From NCBI GenBank assembly GCA_013138595.1, contig WTCM01000143.1:1-34022 (forward strand): a DNA stretch of 34,022 bases, in the 5' to 3' direction. This document shows positions 26,449-33,738 of this stretch, piece after piece. Numbering within the stretch: the first letter of the stretch is position 1; each line of letters opens with the position of its first letter. The stretch is from Methyloprofundus sp. (lineage in GTDB: Bacteria > Pseudomonadota > Gammaproteobacteria > Methylococcales > Methylomonadaceae). Under the pieces are notes generated by a model. The model worked only from the letters and a program-made list of their open reading frames with translations, searched no databases and was not told the DNA's origin. The position numbers were made by a program, and so were the translations under genes.

Positions 26449-27267
26449 TTAACCATCAATTTTTTCAACTAAAGTCACTCGCCCGCCTATGGATTGGATA
26501 AAGTCTGCCCAGAAAAAAGCATGGCGCTTCGTTTGTATTTTTTCTTTGCCTTCCCTACGCACATATAAAATATTAACCTCCGCATTTTGTAAATCTGTAC
26601 TGATACGCTGGTAATAACTGCTTTTTTCTAACTGCGAAAAATCCATCCCGCCCCGATAATGTGACCATTCTGGCGTATGTTGCAACATATCAGAAATCAA
26701 TATAATTTGCTTGTCAGCCTGACTATTAATCACAGGGAAAGCCGTTAAAGCAATCGGCTGAAAGATTTCCATAATCGGTGAAAAATTTGCCTGCCCTGCT
26801 CGCATAAAACCTTTAATGGCTTGATCTAAGGGCTGTGCAAATTGCTCCAGCCAGCGTTGCTGTATGCGCTTAGGATTTTCATATAAGGCATTCGCATCCA
26901 CACCTGTACGTGGCGCACAGACCACAAAATCAGGCGCTATTGGCTTATCTTTTTGATTATCAATCACATAAATTGAAATCCGTGTCCCTGCCACTAAATT
27001 AGCTTTAAATTGACTAAAAAAACGCTGCAAAAATTGCTGTTGAACTTTATTATAAGCATCACTTTTATCAAACACTAAGGCGACATATTTAGGGCTTTGC
27101 ACACCAATAGGACAAAGCGTATCAGGATCATAAGCTAATTTAGTCTGTTGTAATTCAAAACGAAAAAAAGCGAGAAAGGCAAACACTGCTAAGACCCCAA
27201 TGATTAACAAGATTCCCCATAGATTTTTACGTTTAGCGGCTTGCTTTCTTTTGCTGTATCTAGGCAT
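26449..27267 (-). CDS. Membrane-anchored VWA-like protein
   Basis: Function unknown. The 272-aa protein has a basic N-terminus (MPRYSKRKQAAKRK), one helix (about 16-36) and a single large domain, probably periplasmic. The domain shows the order of a von Willebrand factor A fold: a first strand with D67-x-S69 (YVALVFDKSD), a middle serine loop NFSPIMEIF (161-169), and a later strand ending in D193 (IILISDM). The metal site is incomplete compared with DxSxS. Two cysteines (51 and 117) may pair. It sits 6 bp upstream of the MotA-like gene and 4 bp downstream of the 474-aa membrane protein, so it is probably part of the same complex. Confidence 0.65.
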   Translation of the reverse strand: MPRYSKRKQAAKRKNLWGILLIIGVLAVFAFLAFFRFELQQTKLAYDPDTLCPIGVQSPKYVALVFDKSDAYNKVQQQFLQRFFSQFKANLVAGTRISIYVIDNQKDKPIAPDFVVCAPRTGVDANALYENPKRIQQRWLEQFAQPLDQAIKGFMRAGQANFSPIMEIFQPIALTAFPVINSQADKQIILISDMLQHTPEWSHYRGGMDFSQLEKSSYYQRISTDLQNAEVNILYVRREGKEKIQTKRHAFFWADFIQSIGGRVTLVEKIDG

Positions 27268-27271
27268 TTTT

Positions 27272-28696
27272 TTAGTCAGGGCTTATAGAGATTTGTTTAA
27301 AATCAGGATCAATCAGCTGTAATTGTTGAAAAAAGGAGACATATAATTTTTCTATCTCATTTGCACGCTGCTGACAATATTGAGGGAAATCACTAAATAA
27401 CTGCTTTTGTTGCTCCACGACTGCAATATCATCATGCCCACCTCTTAAGGTAAAGCTATTGACACTCTGCCAATCTTGCTCAAAATACACAGGTGCAGGC
27501 TGTTGACGAAAACGCCTGTTAATATCTCTATAACGATAAATTAAGGCATTCCCAGCGGCATGAAAATTAGCCATCCCCTGCTCATACTCAGCCACAAACA
27601 CTTGTTTATCTTCAACCAAATGCACTAAGCGAGTATGTTTTAGCAACACCATGTGCTTCATTTCTTCTAGTTTAATCAGAAAATCTTGACGAACTTCTTC
27701 TATTTGCGTGACCACTTCATCCCTTTGCTCATCATATTCTTCATGTACCACTTGCAAGCGCCGATGTAATTTACCATAACTGGGATAGGCATCATCGCGC
27801 TTATAGCCATCAATTAAAGCAAAAATAGCGAATAACAAACCCATAAAAAACAAAATCCACGAATTAAATTCAGCTAACTGCCAAGGTGTCGCGATAAAGC
27901 GCTGTACCGCTAATACCCCCGCTTCTTCGGGTTGCAAGGCAAAATAATCTCGATAATGTGCGACTAATAGATTAAACCCTACCACACAGGGAAAATAAAT
28001 GAGAAATCCCATATAAGCCGCTATTTTTTTCCCCCAAGAACGATGATTTTTATAGCGAAATAGCCAACCCATCATAAAAAAGGCAACCGATATATTAATC
28101 GCTGCAATAATCACCGCTTGCCCTATCCCGCCTAATAAACCTAACTCTGAGCCTTCTGCGAAAAAATAACCATTACCTACAGATTCTAACAGCCAAAATA
28201 ATAAAATCAGCGCAAAATATAAGATTTGTGAATCAGGGTAATGTGCCGTACGACTGAGTTTATGGTTGCTTTGAAAAGCATCAAACTCTTGCTGTATCGC
28301 ATCTAACTCTTGCTTCAGCTGTTTTAATAAACGAAATTCTCGCGCCATCAAGCTTTTAACCGCGAGTTTAGAATGTTCGGTATGATTGCTAATCAGTGCG
28401 CGCTCATCTTGTAAATTAGTATCCGCAATCGAGGTATTACGTAAGCACAGCCCTGCATTCACAAGATGGTTGATCGCCGCCATTTTATTTTCAAAATAGC
28501 TTTGTATTTCACGCTCTGCACCATCAGGGCTGGTCGATGTTTGCGCAGGCAGTTCATTCTCAGCCGCTTGTGTCGCTTTACCTTCCACCGCTAATTGCTT
28601 TGCAAGCTTTTCTAAATCAAAGTCGCAGGCACGACCAAGATCTGATTGACTGCGGTGTGAAAAATTCTTTTTGATTTTATTCGCCCAATTTTTCAT
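27272..28696 (-). CDS. Four-helix membrane protein with coiled-coil arms, unknown family
   Basis: I do not recognise this family. The 474-aa protein has a soluble N-terminal part of about 150 residues with helices (ESYF-like ENKMAAINHLV, LMAREFRLLKQLKQELDAIQ), then four membrane helices (about 157-180, 191-212, 222-247, 275-298), and a soluble helical C-terminus with a coiled coil (RLQVVHEEYDEQRDEVVTQI, IEEVRQDFLIKLEEM). Near the first helices it has NGYFFAEGSELGLLGGIGQA. It is the first of the four stator-cassette genes and follows the symporter gene by 11 bp. It could be a platform or regulator of the MotA/MotB-like channel; that is inference from position only. Confidence 0.6.
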   Translation of the reverse strand: MKNWANKIKKNFSHRSQSDLGRACDFDLEKLAKQLAVEGKATQAAENELPAQTSTSPDGAEREIQSYFENKMAAINHLVNAGLCLRNTSIADTNLQDERALISNHTEHSKLAVKSLMAREFRLLKQLKQELDAIQQEFDAFQSNHKLSRTAHYPDSQILYFALILLFWLLESVGNGYFFAEGSELGLLGGIGQAVIIAAINISVAFFMMGWLFRYKNHRSWGKKIAAYMGFLIYFPCVVGFNLLVAHYRDYFALQPEEAGVLAVQRFIATPWQLAEFNSWILFFMGLLFAIFALIDGYKRDDAYPSYGKLHRRLQVVHEEYDEQRDEVVTQIEEVRQDFLIKLEEMKHMVLLKHTRLVHLVEDKQVFVAEYEQGMANFHAAGNALIYRYRDINRRFRQQPAPVYFEQDWQSVNSFTLRGGHDDIAVVEQQKQLFSDFPQYCQQRANEIEKLYVSFFQQLQLIDPDFKQISISPD

Positions 28697-28707
28697 GATT
28701 GTATCAA

Positions 28708-30078
28708 CTAATTTTCAGCGTTTTGACGCTTATTAGATGCATTCAGAGTGTGTAAATACTCGCGTGTCAGCTTAAAAATAACGGGGCTTAATAAGGCTAG
28801 AGCAATCAAATTAGGAATCGCCATTAAACCATTTAAAATATCTGCAACCACCCACACTAAAGAAAGCTTACTCATCGCTCCGACAGGAATGGCGACTAAC
28901 CAGAGTAAACGATAAGGCCAAATCACTTTTGTACCGAATAAATATTCCGCACAACGCTCACCATAATAGCTCCAGCCTAAAATAGTGGTAAAGGCAAATA
29001 CGACTAAGCCAAACACCACCACATAACTGCCAAAGCCCGGCAAACTCGTTTCAAAAGCAAGCGTGGATAAAGCTGCGCCATTCACACCACTAGACCATGC
29101 ACCGCTTAAAATAATCACTAAGGCCGTCATCGTACACACTAACAGGGTATCAATAAAAGTCCCCAACATAGCAACCATGCCTTGTTCGACAGGGTTATTG
29201 GTTTTAGCGGCAGCATGTGCAATCGGCGCACTCCCTAGCCCTGCTTCATTAGAGAAAATGCCCCGTGCGACACCAAAGCGAATCGCTGCCCAAACTGCAG
29301 CACCTGTAAACCCGCCGACGGCTGCTGTCCCTGTAAAAGCACTTTTAACAATTAAAGCTAAAGCCGCAGGAATTTCCGTGATATGCATCGCTAAGACCAC
29401 TAAAGCACATAAAATATAAGCAATCGCCATAATAGGTACAAGTTTAGCCGCGACCTCAGCAATACGCTGTATGCCTCCTAAAATCACCACAGCACTCAGT
29501 ACGGTTAACACAATCGCCGTATAATAAGTCGGTATTTGAAACAAGTTCCCCACTGCATCTGCCACAGAATTAGCTTGCACCATATTGCCAATACCAAAGG
29601 CGGCAAAAGCGCCAAAAAAAGCAAAGGCACTGCCCAACCAACGCCAATGTGCTTTTAAACCATTTTTAATATAGTACATCGGACCGCCCACATAGCGCCC
29701 TCGCTCATCAACTTCACGATACTTAACCGCAAGTACCGCTTCTGCATATTTGGTCGCCATACCGAATAAAGCGGTTAACCACATCCAGAAAATCGCTCCC
29801 GGTCCTCCGAGTGCAATCGCTGTTGCCACACCGGCTATATTCCCTGTGCCGATGGTGGCTGATAGTGCGGTCATTAAGGCTTGAAAAGGGCTGATGTCGC
29901 CGATTTTATCTGAACGTCGCCCCTGCCATAACATTTTCATCGCCGTTGTCACATGACGAAAAGTAAAAAACTTTAAAGCGAAGGTTAAATAAACACCAAT
30001 ACCTAATAATAGTATTAGCATAATAGGTCCCCAGACTAGGGCGCTGACTTCATTTAAGATCTCTTCGATTGCTTGCAT
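28708..30078 (-). CDS. Sodium:alanine/glycine symporter (AGCS family)
   Basis: A 456-aa transporter of the alanine/glycine:cation symporter family, importing small neutral amino acids with sodium. About ten or eleven helices are present. Signature pieces are GTGNIAGVATAIALGGPGAIFWMW (in two parts), MATKYAEAVLAVKYRE, YYIKNGL, and GIFSNEAGLGSAPIAHAAAKT. The ATG at 30078 lacks a strong ribosome-binding site. It may be the first gene of the long run ending at prsR, since only 11 bp separate it from the next gene. The upstream 269 bp carry palindromic repeats; I see no glycine riboswitch. Confidence 0.93.
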   Translation of the reverse strand: MQAIEEILNEVSALVWGPIMLILLLGIGVYLTFALKFFTFRHVTTAMKMLWQGRRSDKIGDISPFQALMTALSATIGTGNIAGVATAIALGGPGAIFWMWLTALFGMATKYAEAVLAVKYREVDERGRYVGGPMYYIKNGLKAHWRWLGSAFAFFGAFAAFGIGNMVQANSVADAVGNLFQIPTYYTAIVLTVLSAVVILGGIQRIAEVAAKLVPIMAIAYILCALVVLAMHITEIPAALALIVKSAFTGTAAVGGFTGAAVWAAIRFGVARGIFSNEAGLGSAPIAHAAAKTNNPVEQGMVAMLGTFIDTLLVCTMTALVIILSGAWSSGVNGAALSTLAFETSLPGFGSYVVVFGLVVFAFTTILGWSYYGERCAEYLFGTKVIWPYRLLWLVAIPVGAMSKLSLVWVVADILNGLMAIPNLIALALLSPVIFKLTREYLHTLNASNKRQNAEN

Positions 30079-30161
30079 GGGATAAAGCCTTTTTAAGTGG
30101 TGGGAATAAGAATCGAGAATTCAAATCAAAGCGTTGAAAAACAAAATATAGCTACACATTT

Positions 30162-30259
30162 AACACGGGACACGCAGTATAGCGGCATTATTCGTAGGTG
30201 TGGCTTTAGCCGCACAGTGCAGATAAATCTGCACCTACATTACGCGTATGTCCCGTGTT
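30162..30259. repeat. Nested palindromic repeat upstream of the symporter
   Basis: The outer arms start aacacgggaca (30162-30172) and end tgtcccgtgtt (30249-30259). The inner arms are gtaggtg (30194-30200) and cacctac (30232-30238). Within, tgcagat-aa-atctgca (30218-30233) forms a perfect hairpin. The GTAGGTG...GGCTTTAGCC core is typical of dispersed gammaproteobacterial intergenic repeats. It may be a composite of two elements, one inserted into the other. Confidence 0.65.
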
Positions 30260-30278
30260 TTGTGGTAGCCGAAAATTC

Positions 30279-30301
30279 GCCCAAAACGCGTTTTGGACTC
30301 C
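30279..30301 (+). repeat. Copy 2 of the 23-bp dispersed palindromic motif
   Basis: Its core ccaaaacgcgttttgg is a perfect 16-bp palindrome followed by actcc. It matches 5077-5099 at 21 of 23 bases. It is intergenic, beside the nested repeat just upstream. Confidence 0.55.
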
Positions 30302-30347
30302 AGCCTTTTGCCTCATACATTTCTGATCAGCCTTAAATCTGTCGCCA

Positions 30348-30557
30348 TTATTCTATATCCAAAAACTGTTTGATTTGCGGTAAAAAATACCAAACAAGAA
30401 ATAGAATCACCGCTAGCCCTAAGATAGGTGCAGCAATTTCTGGGTTAGTGCGCAAGGTAATCTTAGCAACCGCTAAAAGAAAGATGGCTAAAAGAAGCTT
30501 TAATAATAATAAAAACCAACTCAATAGCTCAGTGATCGTTTTTTTAATCGTTTCCAA
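30348..30557 (-). CDS. Small two-helix membrane protein
   Basis: A 69-aa hydrophobic protein with helices near 12-32 (LSWFLLLLKLLLAIFLLAV) and 41-60 (IAAPILGLAVILFLVWYFL). The start is TTG at 30557, supported by GGGAGG 7 nt upstream. That ribosome-binding site consists of the last two glycine codons of rsgA, so the gene is coupled to rsgA (3-bp gap). Its function is unknown. It may be an envelope protein translated from the rsgA message. Confidence 0.65.
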   Translation of the reverse strand: METIKKTITELLSWFLLLLKLLLAIFLLAVAKITLRTNPEIAAPILGLAVILFLVWYFLPQIKQFLDIE

Positions 30558-30560
30558 ACG

Positions 30561-31439
30561 TTATCCTCCCATTTTTTCTCTTAATTTTAAAAAACGCTGA
30601 TAACGCACTTTAGTTACCAATCCTTCCTCTACTGCCGCACGTACTGCGCAACCTTTATCTTTCACATGCCGACAATCATTAAATTGGCACTGCTCGATTA
30701 AAGGCTGAAATTCTCGGTAGCCTTGCGCTAATTGCTGCTCACTTATCCCTGCTAAACCAAAAATAGCCACGCCAGGGGTATCAATTAAATCTCCACCCTT
30801 AGGTAAATGATATAAGGTTGCCGCCGTTGTGGTATGCCGCCCATGCTTGGTAATCGCAGACACGGTATTGGTTTTTAATTCTTTATCAGGAATCAAGGCA
30901 TTGGTTAACGAGGATTTCCCTACCCCCGATTGCCCTGTGAAAATACTAATTTTATCACTCAATGCTTGTTGTAATGGGTCAATCCCGATATTGTCTATCG
31001 CACTGACTCTAAATAAAGAATAACCCAATGCCACATAGTTTTTTAATTCTTGTTCAATATTATCCGCTGTGGCTAAATCGGCTTTATTATAAACCAGCTG
31101 AACATCAATATCTCGATTCTCACAAATAGCAAGGTATTGATCTATCAATAAAAAATCACAAAAAGGCTCCGTTGCAAAAACCACAAAGACTTGATCGATA
31201 TTCGCCGCAACAGGGCGTGTTTTACGCCCTTTATTCGGTCGTTCTAAGACTGAGTGGCGCGGCAAAAGCTCTTCAATCCGTCCTTGGTCTTTCGCCACAA
31301 TCGTTAGTTTAACTTTATCGCCTGCGGCGACCGTGGCTACTTTCCGTAATGATTGGCAAAGAATAACGTCATTATTGACTTCAACCGCCGCCCCTTTGCC
31401 TAAATTAGCAATGACCAACCCTGTGAGTAATTCAGTCAT
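30561..31439 (-). CDS. rsgA: Ribosome small-subunit-dependent GTPase A
   Basis: A late 30S assembly GTPase with a circularly permuted G domain. The 292-aa protein has an N-terminal OB fold (about 1-70), the G4 motif NKAD (118-121), G1 GQSGVGKSS (169-177), the threonine-rich switch GRHTTTAATLY, G3 DTPG (220-223), and a C-terminal zinc site C251-x4-C256-x-H258-x5-C264. The ATG follows the stop of the M48 protease gene directly (TAGATG) with no ribosome-binding site of its own, so translation is likely coupled. It is shorter at both ends than E. coli RsgA (about 350 aa), but complete in motifs. Confidence 0.95.
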   Translation of the reverse strand: MTELLTGLVIANLGKGAAVEVNNDVILCQSLRKVATVAAGDKVKLTIVAKDQGRIEELLPRHSVLERPNKGRKTRPVAANIDQVFVVFATEPFCDFLLIDQYLAICENRDIDVQLVYNKADLATADNIEQELKNYVALGYSLFRVSAIDNIGIDPLQQALSDKISIFTGQSGVGKSSLTNALIPDKELKTNTVSAITKHGRHTTTAATLYHLPKGGDLIDTPGVAIFGLAGISEQQLAQGYREFQPLIEQCQFNDCRHVKDKGCAVRAAVEEGLVTKVRYQRFLKLREKMGG

Positions 31440-32681
31440 CTATAGTTTAGGCTCTAAATGTGCAATACGAATCGCAGCAGGTGGGTGACTATAATGAAAC
31501 GCTGAAAATAATGGATCTGGCGTTAAAGTGCTGGCATTTTCTTTATACAGTTTCACTAAACCACTAATTAATTTGCTTGCCTGTGCATGCTCTGCTGCAA
31601 AGTCATCCGCTTCAAATTCAAATTTACGTTGAAAAAAAGCACTGATAGGAGTCATAAACGTCGTAAAAACAGGCAATACCAACATAAACAACATTAAGGC
31701 CGCCGCATTAGATTGTACATCGACACCTAGCCCTGAAAAAAACCACTGCTTATCAATCAACCAACCTAAAAGAGCGAAACTAATCAAACTCATCACTGAA
31801 CTTGCCACTAACATTTTAATCACGTGTTTACGTTTAAAATGACCTAACTCATGTGCCAATACCGCTTCCATTTCATCATCATCTAAAGACTCTGCTAAAG
31901 TGTCAAAAAAGACGATACGCTTATTATTTCCCATCCCTGTAAAGTAAGCATTTCCGTGCCCTGAACGTTTAGAGCCATCCATAATAAAAATACCGTTACT
32001 GCTAAAACCACAACGATCTAATAACTGGTTAATACGCTCTTTTAAGCTACCTTCTTCTAAAGGCGTAAACTCATTAAATAAAGGCGCGATTAAAGTCGGA
32101 TAAAGCCAACTCATTAACAGCGAAAAACCAATTAAAATTGCCCATGTCCATACCCACCAGCTACTGCCTAATGCTTCCATTACCCACAAAATTAAGGCAA
32201 GTAAAGGTAAGCCAATCACCGCGACTAAAAGCAACTGCATGCCTTGGTCTGTAAAAAATTGCTTTAAGGTACTTTTATTAAAGCCAAATTTTTCTTCAAT
32301 CACAAAGGTTTGATATAAAGTCGTGGGTAATTCCAAAACAGACATAATCGCAAACAATGATCCCATTGCCGCAATACCCGTCATAATCGCTGACCATTCA
32401 AAACTTGCCCAAAAACTAAAGACTGCGCTAATACCGCCTCCTAAAGTGAGTATCAGCAAAAACACCATCCCTACCGCACTATCAATATCGCCTAATCTGC
32501 CCTTTTCAATAGTATAGTCCGCCGCTTTTTGATGCGCTTCTAGGGTAATGGATTCAGTAAAGGCTTCGGGAACTTGCTCACGGTGCTTAAGCACATAAGC
32601 CGCTTGACGTTTGGATAACCAAAATTGCACGGAATAAGATAAAACCAATGCGAATAAAAAGATATAAGTGAAAGTATTCAT
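31440..32681 (-). CDS. M48-family membrane metalloprotease (Ste24/CaaX protease-like)
   Basis: A 413-aa zinc peptidase with several membrane helices and a cytosol- or membrane-facing catalytic site. The zinc motif HELGH (277-281) is in EAVLAHELGHFKRKHV, and the third ligand is the glutamate of FEFEADDFAAEHA (about 352-364). The N-terminal part (NTFTYIFLF..., YTIEKGRLG, LPTTLYQTFVIEEKFGFNKST in pieces) is the Ste24-type CaaX protease N-terminal region. HtpX is shorter and lacks this N-terminal part, so it is a less likely assignment. It is the first gene of the M48-rsgA-small membrane protein unit. Confidence 0.93.
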   Translation of the reverse strand: MNTFTYIFLFALVLSYSVQFWLSKRQAAYVLKHREQVPEAFTESITLEAHQKAADYTIEKGRLGDIDSAVGMVFLLILTLGGGISAVFSFWASFEWSAIMTGIAAMGSLFAIMSVLELPTTLYQTFVIEEKFGFNKSTLKQFFTDQGMQLLLVAVIGLPLLALILWVMEALGSSWWVWTWAILIGFSLLMSWLYPTLIAPLFNEFTPLEEGSLKERINQLLDRCGFSSNGIFIMDGSKRSGHGNAYFTGMGNNKRIVFFDTLAESLDDDEMEAVLAHELGHFKRKHVIKMLVASSVMSLISFALLGWLIDKQWFFSGLGVDVQSNAAALMLFMLVLPVFTTFMTPISAFFQRKFEFEADDFAAEHAQASKLISGLVKLYKENASTLTPDPLFSAFHYSHPPAAIRIAHLEPKL

Positions 32682-32776
32682 GACGAGTATTAAGTTTAGG
32701 CGGTTCAGCTATTTTTGATAAAAAGTAGCTCTATTTTAGAATATTAAAGACTGTTTGTAACTTTTCTTTAAGCGGG

Positions 32777-32800
32777 CTTAGGAGCGTGCACGCTCCTAAG
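32777..32800. repeat. 24-bp perfect palindrome after the PsiE gene
   Basis: cttaggagcgtg and cacgctcctaag form a perfect palindrome directly after the stop of the psiE-family gene. No T-run follows. It resembles the cttaaggagcgag stem at 67-79. It may work as a transcript end or be a dispersed repeat. Confidence 0.5.
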
Positions 32801-33259
32801 TTATTCAACATAATCATTTTTATAATTTTTACCCAGCAAAAAGTAAGTAATCCCAAGTGCTAGCACCACCGCGGCTATGGCAAAAATATACAGCGCGGAT
32901 ATGTCCTTGAAATCAAAAATAATGATCTTACGTGAAATAGCCATTAATGCGGTGGCAACCACTAATTTTAGAGGAATAATATCTTTTCTGAGGTATAAAA
33001 CAATATTTTGATAAATTTCAATCGCGATTAAAACCGTTAAAAAAGCGGCAAATGTTTTCAATATATCAGAGATATTCAGCAACATAAAAGGTGGTTGCAC
33101 TAGCTGTTTATATAAAACATGTACCACATCAGCGACTCCCCAAAAAATCACTAATACCATTAAAATCGCTAAAATTTTAACCGCAACTTTAATCGATTTA
33201 TGCAGAAAAGCGAGCAAAGCATCATCGTGCTCTGTGGGGAGTTCATCGTGTTTGTTCAT
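32801..33259 (-). CDS. PsiE-family membrane protein
   Basis: A 152-aa protein with four membrane helices (about 30-50, 66-85, 91-110, 124-145) in the pattern of the phosphate-starvation-inducible PsiE family: DVVHVLYKQL, then LKTFAAFLTVLIAIEIYQNIVLYL (in two parts), the polar KDIIPLKLVVATALMAISRK, and a final helix. The conserved middle segment with I-E-x-Y and R-K-I-I supports the family. The physiological role is unknown. Upstream lies the 479-bp repeat region before the CRISPR array. Confidence 0.85.
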   Translation of the reverse strand: MNKHDELPTEHDDALLAFLHKSIKVAVKILAILMVLVIFWGVADVVHVLYKQLVQPPFMLLNISDILKTFAAFLTVLIAIEIYQNIVLYLRKDIIPLKLVVATALMAISRKIIIFDFKDISALYIFAIAAVVLALGITYFLLGKNYKNDYVE

Positions 33260-33402
33260 GTTGTTTCTGGAGAAATAGGTGACTCGATTGCAGGCTAAAA
33301 ACTAACGGCTGACAGCCTTTGATTGATGCGCATATTATACGTTGTACACTTTATCGGTGTGGCTTAAATTCCCTCTAAGCTTTTACTGATGTATCGTCGG
33401 TT

Positions 33403-33430
33403 TTTTAAAGCTGCCTGTACGGTAGTAAAG
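33403..33430 (-). CRISPR. Solitary decayed CRISPR repeat
   Basis: Matches the array repeat at 23 of 28 positions, with the 13-bp block gctgcctgtacgg (33410-33422) intact. It lies 308 bp from the first repeat of the array and has no second repeat at the 60-bp period on either side. It looks like a remnant of an older or longer array. Confidence 0.6.
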
Positions 33431-33448
33431 GCTACGCATTTAGCAATA

Positions 33449-33730
33449 TGTAGGGTATGCACCGCATTACGGCAATTAAGTTAAGCATTAAATCATTATT
33501 AAACAATAATTTACGATGCATGCTGGGTTAGATTTGCAAGCGTAGCGCGGCAAACGTAACCCAGCATTTTTCGCACATTCAACAATGCTGGGTTACGCTT
33601 TTATTGCTACGCAAATAAAATCTAACCCAGCCTACGGTGTAACACCTTGTATATTATAATTATTAACTTAATTGCCGTGATCCACCGCATACCTCATACT
33701 GGCTAAAGGTACGCAGTGCGATACCCTACA
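33449..33730. repeat. Composite palindromic element between psiE and the CRISPR array
   Basis: The gene-free stretch 33260-33738 is filled mainly by this element. Its ends, tgtagggtat (33449-33458) and ataccctaca (33721-33730), are perfect inverse complements. Inside, acggcaattaagttaa (33469-33484) pairs perfectly with 33663-33678. At the centre two inverted copies of a tgctgggtta...taacccagc unit occur (33521-33565 and 33586-33630). It codes for nothing recognisable and looks like nested dispersed repeats or a non-autonomous mobile remnant. Confidence 0.6.
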
Positions 33731-33738
33731 ATAATGTC

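Noticed and set aside
30079-30347. Glycine riboswitch before the alanine/glycine symporter gene
   Set aside because: The leader shows palindromic repeats but not the tandem aptamer core of glycine riboswitches.
33372-33399. A further decayed CRISPR repeat starting with tctaagct
   Set aside because: Only about eight bases match and the spacing to the relic at 33403 is 31 bp rather than 60, so it is probably chance.
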